A stretch of DNA of 5,381 nt. It comes from Planctomycetota bacterium (lineage in GTDB: Bacteria > Planctomycetota > DG-23 > SLPQ01). The notes under the pieces were generated by a model. The model was not told the DNA's origin. It made no database searches and saw only the letters and a program-made list of their open reading frames with translations. Location of the stretch: assembly GCA_021160625.1 (NCBI GenBank), contig JAGHCE010000212.1, forward strand, positions 1 through 5,381, read 5' to 3'. The position numbers were made by a program, and so were the translations under genes. Positions within the stretch are counted from its first letter, which is position 1; each line of letters opens with the position of its first letter. Positions 1 to 5,381 of this stretch are shown one piece after another.

Positions 1-846
1 ATATGCGGGGCGGCGGCGGGCATCTCGGCGGTGCTTGGGGCGCCGGTGGCGGGGGCGCTGTTTGCGGTTGAGGTCCTTTTCGCGGACAACATCAATTACC
101 GGGATCTGTTTCCGGCGCTTCTTTCCAGCGCGACGTCGTTCCTGGTGGTCTACACGCGCCATGATTACCAGCCCTTCCTGGGCCATATCGAGCATTCGGG
201 GTTTTTCCAGCTCGGCTACCTGCCGGCCTTAGTGGCAGTAGGGATTGCCGCCACGCTTTTCGGCATACTTTTCTGCAAGGTCTTTTCGTTCGTGAACGAC
301 CGGCTCACCAAGTACGTGCCGAGGCTGAGCCTGAGATGCTTAGTGGGTGCGGCACTGGTTGTGGGGACCGCGGCGGCGCTCGGGCCGTTCGGTAGGGCGC
401 TGCTGGGACCTGGCATCGAGTTTATCAAGGACATCGTTGCCGGCAGGATTCCGGCTGTGCAGGGTGGTCCGGCAGGCGATATATTACCTGCCCGGATTGT
501 GGTGATCCTCGTCTTTCTGGCGGCCGGCAAGATGTTGGCCACGTCCTTTACCATAGGCAGCGGGCTCTCGGCGGGCCTGACGTATCCGAGCATATTGGTA
601 GGCGCAGCAGTCGGCTCGGCGGGGGCCAGGCTCGCGGGCGTCGACCCCGCCGCAAGCCCAGAGACACACTACGCCTTCGTCGCCTGCGGGGTGGCGGCCC
701 TGCTGGCCAGCGTTATGAACATACCGCTGGCGGCGGCGATACTGGTGGCGGAGATCTTCGGTTTCAACCAGAGCGTGCCCGGCATAATCGGCAGCGTGAT
801 CGCCTATTCGTTGGCGAGACATATCGTAATATACCGATACAAGTGA
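1..846 (+). CDS. ClC-family chloride channel/transporter, C-terminal part (5' end outside window)
   Basis: This is an integral membrane protein that moves chloride or a similar anion across the cytoplasmic membrane. The frame is open from base 1, so the GTG at 31 is internal and the true start lies upstream; 281 codons are visible. The first residues (GAAAGISAVLGAPVAGALF) match the ClC segment leading into helix F (E. coli GAAAGLAAAFNAPLAGILF). Residues 186-197 (GSGLSAGLTYPS) correspond to the GSGxxGGxFxP anion-site loop. A later stretch, CGVAALLASVMNIPLAAAILVAE, matches the conserved helix N-O region. Tyr278 probably matches the anion-coordinating Tyr445 of E. coli ClC. The gating-glutamate motif (GREGP) would lie upstream and cannot be judged. 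The protein ends three residues after Tyr278, so there is no CBS domain. Two key positions differ from the E. coli exchanger: Val25 replaces the internal proton glutamate, and the GIFAP loop reads GLTYP. Family assignment is firm; channel or exchanger and the exact ion are not. Confidence 0.95.
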   Translation: MCGAAAGISAVLGAPVAGALFAVEVLFADNINYRDLFPALLSSATSFLVVYTRHDYQPFLGHIEHSGFFQLGYLPALVAVGIAATLFGILFCKVFSFVNDRLTKYVPRLSLRCLVGAALVVGTAAALGPFGRALLGPGIEFIKDIVAGRIPAVQGGPAGDILPARIVVILVFLAAGKMLATSFTIGSGLSAGLTYPSILVGAAVGSAGARLAGVDPAASPETHYAFVACGVAALLASVMNIPLAAAILVAEIFGFNQSVPGIIGSVIAYSLARHIVIYRYK

Positions 847-875
847 AATAGCAGGAGGGGAACAAGCTCACCGCA

Positions 876-884
876 AAGGGGAGG
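876..884 (+). promoter_or_regulatory. Ribosome binding site deciding the start of the duplicated-domain gene
   Basis: AAGGGGAGG lies eight bases before the ATG at 893, an ideal Shine-Dalgarno position. The in-frame GTG at 884 overlaps this motif, so it is unlikely to be the real start. A second purine-rich run, AGGAGGGG at 853-860, has no start codon at a usable distance and seems to be an orphan. Confidence 0.75.
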
Positions 885-892
885 TGTGTGGA

Positions 893-1315
893 ATGCTCGA
901 CTCGGAGCCTTTCGGCCAGAGAGCCGTCCGGCTTGGCATGGCAACGTCCGATCAGGTCCGCCAGGCGCTCGATACCCAGGAGATGCTCGGGCAGAAATCG
1001 GGCCTTCTGGGCGAAATTCTTGTTGAAATGGGATGGCTCAATCCGCAGGATTATATGAATATCGTTTTGAGCCTCGTCGAGGAAGCCGACGGGGTGTCGA
1101 GAAGCCACAGCGAACTCCAGGAGGAATTCGTCAGAACGGCCCTTGAGAGAGGCTGCATTGACGAACGGGCGGTCGAGCAGGCAACGAAAATCCAGTCCGG
1201 ATACGTCCGGAAAATCCGGCTAATCGGCCAGGTTATGGTGGATATGGGTTTCCTCAACGACCAGCAGTGCGAACGGATTCTCCAGACCTATCGAGACAAT
1301 GACAAAAAAACCTGA
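893..1315 (+). CDS. Small soluble protein with two copies of a GspE-N/MshEN-like helical unit
   Basis: The 140-residue protein has no signal peptide or membrane helix, so it is probably cytoplasmic. I chose the ATG at 893 for its strong Shine-Dalgarno motif. Residues 7-59 and 79-131 are an internal duplication that aligns without gaps at an offset of 72 residues. Shared positions include F7/F79, G15/G87, Q29/Q101, G40/G112, M46-G47/M118-G119 and L49-N50/L121-N122. Each copy consists of two shorter motifs of about 24 residues; the second reads LGEILVEMGWLN in copy 1 and IGQVMVDMGFLN in copy 2. This resembles the N-terminal domain of type II secretion and pilus ATPases (GspE/PilB/MshE), which in MshE binds cyclic di-GMP. 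The RLG opening of that consensus is not kept in copy 1 (PFG and LLG), so nucleotide binding is uncertain. No ATPase domain is attached. The last 17 bases overlap trxB, which suggests translational coupling. Function is unknown; a regulatory or adaptor role is inference. Confidence 0.85.
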   Translation: MLDSEPFGQRAVRLGMATSDQVRQALDTQEMLGQKSGLLGEILVEMGWLNPQDYMNIVLSLVEEADGVSRSHSELQEEFVRTALERGCIDERAVEQATKIQSGYVRKIRLIGQVMVDMGFLNDQQCERILQTYRDNDKKT

Positions 1316-2231
1316 CACATCCGACGTCGCCGTCATCGGCGGCGGAATGGCGGGCCTGACCGCTGCCATATACTGCCAGAGGTTCAAGCTCGCCACGAGC
1401 GTATTCGCAAAGGAACCCGGCGGCATTATCACCGAGGCGGCCGTGGTCGAAAACTGGCCGGGAGAAAAATCCGTCTCCGGCATAGACCTTATGGAAAAAG
1501 TCCGCGCGCAGGCCGAAGCCCTGGGCGCCGCCTTCATATTCGACGAGGTCACCTCCGCTAAGGGCAATCACGGGCATTTCACCCTGACGGCTTCCGGCGG
1601 CGGTGCCGTCACCGCAAGCGCGTTGGTGCTGGCTACCGGCTCCCAGCGCCGAAAGCTCGGCGTGCCTGGCGAGAAGGAATTCGCGGGGAAGGGTGTTAGC
1701 TACTGCGCAACGTGCGATGCATTCTTTTTCCGCGGCAGGACGGTAGCGGTCGTCGGCGGCTCCGACAGCGCCGCCGCTGCGGCCGTGCTCCTCTCGAACA
1801 TGGCCCGGAAAGTCTACGTCATCTATCGCAGGGAACGCCTGCGCGCTGAGCCCATCCGCGTGGAAAGGCTTGAAAACACTCCGAACGTCGAGATTATCAC
1901 CAACGCCACCATCGACAAAATCGTGGGCAGCGACACCGTCACGCAAGTTGCACTCACCGGCGGCGGGAATCTCCCCGTCGACGGTGTCTTCGTCGAGATC
2001 GGCTTCGACCCCTCCACGAAGATATCCAAACAGCTCGGCGTGGACCTCGACGAGTCGGGCTTCATCCGGGTTGACGAGGCCTGCCGGACGAGCGTAGCCG
2101 GTGTTTATGCCGCAGGGGACGTGACGACCGGTGCGAACAGAATGCGCCAGCTCGTGACGGCCGCCGCCGAAGGCGCCATCGCCGCCGAGAGCGCCTACGA
2201 GGACATAAAGCAGCTGACGATCCAGTACTGA
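1299..2231 (+). CDS. trxB: Thioredoxin reductase (FAD/NADPH-dependent, TrxB type)
   Basis: This cytosolic flavoprotein should pass electrons from NADPH through FAD and a redox disulfide to thioredoxin or a similar small thiol protein. Its 310 residues are the usual length for low-molecular-weight bacterial TrxB. The FAD Rossmann motif GGGMAG lies at residues 14-19, followed by a TrxB-typical VVENWPG segment. The redox site is C136-A-T-C139-D, matching the CATC of known reductases. The NADPH domain shows VVGGSDSA (151-158) and YRRERLR (176-182), where the arginines that bind the 2'-phosphate in the E. coli HRRxxxR motif are kept but His is Tyr. The C-terminal FAD motif is AAGD (271-274), followed by RQLVTAAAEGAIAA. 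The ATG at 1299 sits inside the end of the upstream gene with only a weak GAG upstream, which fits coupled translation; the next ATG would destroy the FAD motif. No thioredoxin gene is in the window, so the partner is not known. A ferredoxin/flavodoxin-type reductase is less likely, given the CATC site. Confidence 0.95.
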   Translation: MTKKPDTSDVAVIGGGMAGLTAAIYCQRFKLATSVFAKEPGGIITEAAVVENWPGEKSVSGIDLMEKVRAQAEALGAAFIFDEVTSAKGNHGHFTLTASGGGAVTASALVLATGSQRRKLGVPGEKEFAGKGVSYCATCDAFFFRGRTVAVVGGSDSAAAAAVLLSNMARKVYVIYRRERLRAEPIRVERLENTPNVEIITNATIDKIVGSDTVTQVALTGGGNLPVDGVFVEIGFDPSTKISKQLGVDLDESGFIRVDEACRTSVAGVYAAGDVTTGANRMRQLVTAAAEGAIAAESAYEDIKQLTIQY

Positions 2232-2245
2232 GCACGGCGCATTCA

Positions 2246-2273
2246 TTCGGGTGGACGCCGGCGTCAGCCCGGA
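2246..2273 (+). other. Imperfect inverted repeat (hairpin) between trxB and the AsmA-family gene
   Basis: The 12-base stretch GACGCCGGCGTC (2254-2265) is a perfect palindrome, flanked by CGGG (2248-2251) and CCCG (2268-2271). In RNA it could fold into a stem interrupted by a T-G wobble and a G-A mismatch, with a CCGG loop. There is no T run after it, so it is not a classical intrinsic terminator. It could be a transcript processing or attenuation element, a binding site for a dimeric regulator, or a chance product of high GC content. Confidence 0.35.
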
Positions 2274-2286
2274 CAGGCCGCCATAT

Positions 2287-2290
2287 GGAG
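2287..2290 (+). promoter_or_regulatory. Probable ribosome binding site of the AsmA-family gene
   Basis: GGAG lies ten bases before the ATG at 2301, a slightly long but usable spacing. The ATG at 2285 is out of frame with the long reading frame and is not an alternative start. Confidence 0.5.
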
Positions 2291-2300
2291 ACAACAAACG

Positions 2301-5123
2301 ATGGTTGAGCCCTCTGCTCCTGCAAGGCCTTCGGCCACCCGCAAGCACCCGAAACGGCGCAGGTTCGCCATCTTCCTGGGCGTGGTGCTGGTCATCGCCG
2401 TACTTCTGGTCGTCTTCCTTCCCTACATTGTGCCGACGTCCTGGCTGGCCTCGATAACCGAGCAAAGCCTCCAGGCGGCCCTGAAGCGCCCGGTAACCCT
2501 CGGGGAGGTCTCCTGGGGATGGCTCTCGGGTATGAGAATAGAAAACGTGACGGTGAGCGAACTGGAGGACTTCGGCGGGGGAGAGTTTCTGAGCATCCCG
2601 CGCATCAGTTTCAATGTGCACCTCGTAGACCTTCTCAGGAAAAAGGTGACGGTTGAGTCGGTAACCATCGAGTCGCCGCGAATCGTCATCGTGCGCGCGG
2701 CCGACGGGACGCTCAACGTCGAGAATATCGCCCGGAAAAGGCGGGGCCCTGCTCCTATTACCGTCGCGTCCCTCTCGCCGGGGGCCGACGGCGCCCTGGA
2801 AGTGAGCGTCAGGGAAGTGCGCATCAAGGGCGGCCGCATTACCTTCAAGGACATCGCGAAGGCCTTCACGCTCGAAGCCGCCGAGGTGAACGCACACATC
2901 CTCGCTGACTTTTCAAAGCCCAGCATCACCGGCAGCGCGGACCTCTCTGCGGACCTTCTGCAGCCCGGCGGCAACGGGCGGATTGTCCTTGCGGCCGAAA
3001 ACTTCCAAGTGGACAAGTGCCCCTCGCGCGCCGCTCTCGAAGCGGCATCGGCGTCAGGCACGTTGACGGTCGACGGAGTCGAGGTTGCCGACGTGATAGC
3101 CGCCGCAGCGCCGCAGTTGGGCCGGAGTCTCCTTTCGGGGCGCACTTCGATCAAGACGGCCTACGAGTTCGGGGAAGGAAAGGTACGCCTCAAGGGAGAA
3201 AACGGCGGCATAAAGAATCTCATCATCGGCCTCGGCGGCCCTGTCACAAAACCCGTCGAGATCGGCGATACCAGCCTGGCATTCGACGTGGAGGGCTCCT
3301 TCGTCGGTGTCGGCAGAGGCGTCCGCGTCCAGGACCTGCAGGTGAAAACGGCTTTTGCCGACGTATCCCTGTCAGGCGCCTTCGACGAGACTGCCGGGAT
3401 TCTCAAAGCCCACGCCAAGGCAAGCGGCACTCTTGACCCTTCACAGATGCCGGCCGGGCTTGTGCGGCTTCCAGAGGGGCTCGTCGCCGAGGGACGCCTC
3501 TCGTTCGACATCGAGGCCGAGGGAGCCCCACGACCGGGCGCCTTCGCCGTAAGGGCGGATGCACGCCGGATGCACCTTACGTACGGCGGGACACTTGAAA
3601 AGAAACCCGGCACGGCGGCCGCCTTCGAAATCGCCGGGGAGGTCACCGAGGGGCCAGGCACCATCCCCGAGATTGTGACCATCGAAAAAATCACGCTGTC
3701 GCTTTCCGGCGGCACGCTTTCCGCAAGCACCTTGGTAAACACCCGCGACGGTGTCGCCCGGTGGAAGGGGCTTGTCGACCTGGAGGCAGTCAACCTTGCG
3801 GATTACGTCGCAACGGGCGAGGAGATTATCTGCACCGGGCGCGTAGAGCATTCAGGCGCTTTCTTTGTGTCGGTGCCGAAGCGAACGAGCAGCTTTGCCG
3901 TGGATACGCGCTTCGACGCGGTGGGCGTCGACATACCGTCGAGGCCAGGCAGGGAGATCGAGGTGCAAGGGGCGATATCGGTAAACGCCGAGCGCGCCCT
4001 CGCCGAGGACCTGGTCATAACCCTTGCCGGGTCGCCGCTCGTGGTGGAGGCCCTCGTCAAGAAACCGCTGGCCAGGCCGACCGGTACCGTCACTATTCGC
4101 GGCGGGCAGTGTGACGTGGACGACCTCCTGGTGCTGGGCCGTCGGCTGGCGGCGGCGCTGCCGCAAAAGGAAGCCGCCTCCACAAAGACAAAGAGCACGA
4201 CAGAGCCGCAATCTCCGACGATGGCAAAGCCTGCCGTCACGCCGACAAAGCTCTTAGCGGCAAAGGCCCGCACGGCCGCCGCCGTCTACCTCGGCAACGC
4301 CGACGTCAACTTGGACCTCGTCGTCGACAAGGTCGCCGCCGAGGGCTTTCAGGGCGAGGCCCTTTCGGTGGATGCTGGGCTTGTCGGCGGCAGACTTCTC
4401 GTGAGAAACGCCGGCGTCAAGGTCTTCGGAGGAAACGTCCGGCTCACAGCGGACGCCGACCTCCTCGCGCCCGCCGTGCCGGCAAATATCTCTTTCACGG
4501 CGGCCGCAGTCGAGGCCCGCGAGCCGGTCAGGCGGCTTCTTGCCAAATTCGTGCCGGGCCTCGATTTCTCGGGGACTCTCGACCTCTCGTTTGAGACCGA
4601 GGGTCGCATTGCCGGTCCGTCCGGAGAAAGCGCTCGAAGTTTCTCGGGCAGGGGCACGCTTGACATTGCCGAAGGGGTGCTGGCGCTGACCGAGCTGCCT
4701 GCGGGGCTTTCGGCCGTCCTGCCGAAGGACCTCGACCTCCGAAAGCAGGTTTTCTCCAGGCTGCACGCGGACCTGACCCTTTCGGACGGCCTCCTCAAAA
4801 GCGAGTGCCTCATTCCGAAAAAGGATTACACGATCTTCATCGAGGCCGCGACGTCACTTGAAGGTGACTTCACGGAAACGGTCGGCATAATACCGGGCGG
4901 AAGCACTGCAAGGGTGCGCGTCGTTGCCAGCAAAAACGGCCGCTTTTCGTTCGTTTCCCCCAAGGACCTCATCGGCGACCTGGCAAAGTCGGGCATAGCC
5001 GAAATACTAAGGAAAAGACTCGCCCCCGGCGGCGAGGAACCCTCGAAGAAAAAGCAGGTTCTCGACGTCGTCGAAGACCTCATCGGGATTTTGCAAAGGC
5101 AGGAGAAAAGCAAGGACAAGTAG
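2301..5123 (+). CDS. AsmA-family envelope protein (single membrane anchor, large periplasmic region)
   Basis: The 940-residue protein begins with a basic segment (KHPKRRR, residues 15-21) and one hydrophobic helix (about 22-44), so it should be anchored in the cytoplasmic membrane with its body in the periplasm. Residues 52-150 show the AsmA N-terminal pattern: LKRPVTLGEVSWGWLSGMRIENVTV, then a strand-rich stretch ending in DGTLNVENIAR. The middle is rich in predicted beta strands. A low-complexity Lys/Thr/Pro/Ala linker covers about 621-655. After it comes the typical AsmA C-terminal region, including GGRLLVRNAGVKVFGGNVRL and SFSGRGTLDIAEGVL (around 780), then a charged helical tail. AsmA relatives (TamB, YhdP, YdbH) form long beta-strand grooves and are implicated in phospholipid transport between membranes or in outer-membrane assembly; that role here is inferred from the family. 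The start is supported by GGAG upstream. The gene follows trxB by 69 bases and may share its transcript, with no obvious functional link. Confidence 0.92.
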   Translation: MVEPSAPARPSATRKHPKRRRFAIFLGVVLVIAVLLVVFLPYIVPTSWLASITEQSLQAALKRPVTLGEVSWGWLSGMRIENVTVSELEDFGGGEFLSIPRISFNVHLVDLLRKKVTVESVTIESPRIVIVRAADGTLNVENIARKRRGPAPITVASLSPGADGALEVSVREVRIKGGRITFKDIAKAFTLEAAEVNAHILADFSKPSITGSADLSADLLQPGGNGRIVLAAENFQVDKCPSRAALEAASASGTLTVDGVEVADVIAAAAPQLGRSLLSGRTSIKTAYEFGEGKVRLKGENGGIKNLIIGLGGPVTKPVEIGDTSLAFDVEGSFVGVGRGVRVQDLQVKTAFADVSLSGAFDETAGILKAHAKASGTLDPSQMPAGLVRLPEGLVAEGRLSFDIEAEGAPRPGAFAVRADARRMHLTYGGTLEKKPGTAAAFEIAGEVTEGPGTIPEIVTIEKITLSLSGGTLSASTLVNTRDGVARWKGLVDLEAVNLADYVATGEEIICTGRVEHSGAFFVSVPKRTSSFAVDTRFDAVGVDIPSRPGREIEVQGAISVNAERALAEDLVITLAGSPLVVEALVKKPLARPTGTVTIRGGQCDVDDLLVLGRRLAAALPQKEAASTKTKSTTEPQSPTMAKPAVTPTKLLAAKARTAAAVYLGNADVNLDLVVDKVAAEGFQGEALSVDAGLVGGRLLVRNAGVKVFGGNVRLTADADLLAPAVPANISFTAAAVEAREPVRRLLAKFVPGLDFSGTLDLSFETEGRIAGPSGESARSFSGRGTLDIAEGVLALTELPAGLSAVLPKDLDLRKQVFSRLHADLTLSDGLLKSECLIPKKDYTIFIEAATSLEGDFTETVGIIPGGSTARVRVVASKNGRFSFVSPKDLIGDLAKSGIAEILRKRLAPGGEEPSKKKQVLDVVEDLIGILQRQEKSKDK

Positions 5124-5162
5124 CCGCCTGCCGCACCGAGCCTGAAACTACCCACGCGGATA

Positions 5163-5175
5163 CGGCCGCCGGCCG
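5163..5175 (+). other. Short GC hairpin just before the zinc-ribbon gene start
   Basis: CGGCC (5163-5167) and GGCCG (5171-5175) form a perfect five-pair stem with a GCC loop. It adjoins the GGGG (5175-5178) that probably serves as ribosome binding site for the ATG at 5184, so a folded transcript could partly mask that site. It has no T run and is not a terminator. With so much G and C, it could also arise by chance. Confidence 0.3.
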
Positions 5176-5183
5176 GGGTGATT

Positions 5184-5381
5184 ATGCACTGCAAGAAATG
5201 CGCGTACAACTTAGAGGACCCCAGCGCCGCGGTCTGCCGCCGCTGTGGGCGCTACTTCCACAATAAGGCCGCGCAGATTGTCGCCGTCGCCGTCGCGGGC
5301 GTTCTCCTGGCGCTGGTTTCGCACTATCTTCTTACCGGCCGCCTCTTCGGTGGAACCCGCCTCCTCTGGACGAAAAGCGCC
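5184..5381 (+). CDS. Zinc-ribbon protein with one membrane helix, N-terminal part (3' end outside window)
   Basis: Sixty-six codons are visible with no stop before the right edge. The protein opens with a CxxC-x11-CxxC zinc ribbon: C3, C6, C18 and C21 in MHCKKCAYNL and VCRRCGRYF. A hydrophobic segment follows at about residues 31-51 (from AQIVAVAVAGVLLALV on), predicted to be a membrane helix. The zinc ribbon would then face the cytoplasm and the remainder would be membrane or periplasmic; the topology is inferred. The ATG at 5184 has GGGG five bases upstream; the in-frame GTG at 5178 would add only two residues. The general layout (Cys ribbon of the form CxxCxYxL...CxxCGRxF, then a membrane helix) is common among uncharacterised planctomycete proteins. 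No function can be given because the C-terminal part is missing. The gene follows the AsmA-family gene by 60 bases on the same strand. Confidence 0.75.
   Translation, partial: MHCKKCAYNLEDPSAAVCRRCGRYFHNKAAQIVAVAVAGVLLALVSHYLLTGRLFGGTRLLWTKSA

Noticed and set aside
31..33. GTG as the start of the ClC gene
   Set aside because: The frame is open back to base 1 and the upstream residues (ICGAAAGISA) are conserved ClC sequence, so this is an internal codon.
884..886. GTG as the start of the duplicated-domain gene
   Set aside because: It lies within the Shine-Dalgarno motif that correctly spaces the ATG at 893, and nothing in the three extra residues supports it.
847..892. Promoter between the ClC gene and the next gene
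   Set aside because: The 46 bases hold purine-rich Shine-Dalgarno-like runs but no recognisable -35/-10 pair or operator.
893..1315. Confident call as a cyclic di-GMP receptor
   Set aside because: The fold resemblance is good, but the RLG signature residues are not clearly kept, so the claim stays a possibility only.
1254..2897. 547-codon open frame on the minus strand opposite trxB and the start of the AsmA-family gene
   Set aside because: It is in the same codon register as the two sense genes, so it stays open simply because they avoid the codons TTA, CTA and TCA. Its translation is rich in Gly, Arg and His and shows no recognisable domain, while the sense frames show clear families.
2423..3154. 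243-codon minus-strand frame inside the AsmA-family gene
   Set aside because: It is a shadow of a GC-rich coding region with an Arg/Ser/Pro-rich translation, and no ribosome binding site or motif supports it.

Overview
The window is GC-rich and compact. It reads on the + strand throughout and holds five protein genes: two are cut by the window edges and three are complete. Gaps between genes are 46, -17 (overlap), 69 and 60 bases, and there is no gene-free stretch over 300 bases. I see no tRNA or rRNA, mobile element, CRISPR array or convincing intrinsic terminator. The organism is a high-GC bacterium, probably with an outer membrane because of the AsmA-type envelope protein. The zinc-ribbon-plus-membrane-helix gene at the right edge (CxxCxYxL...CxxCGRxF) and the small duplicated GspE-N/MshEN-like protein are styles I associate with Planctomycetota and nearby lineages. 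That assignment is an inference from protein style, not a proof.

Layout: (1) bases 1-846 are the C-terminal part of a ClC-family chloride channel/transporter with no CBS domains. (2) Bases 893-1315 are a 140-residue soluble protein made of two ungapped copies of one helical unit, each resembling the N-terminal domain of type II secretion/pilus ATPases. (3) Bases 1299-2231 are a complete thioredoxin-reductase-type flavoprotein (trxB) with the CATC redox site, starting inside the end of gene 2. (4) Bases 2301-5123 are a 940-residue, membrane-anchored AsmA-family protein. (5) From 5184 to the right edge is the start of a zinc-ribbon protein with one membrane helix.

Working together: the tight same-strand packing and the 17-base overlap suggest that genes 2 and 3 are co-translated and that the set may share a transcript. 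The products point to different jobs (anion transport, an unknown helical adaptor, cytosolic thiol redox, envelope lipid transport or assembly). I therefore see a housekeeping-like cluster rather than a defined pathway. Nothing here amounts to a convincing new biological system. The best leads are the duplicated small protein coupled to trxB and the altered ion-path residues of the ClC protein.
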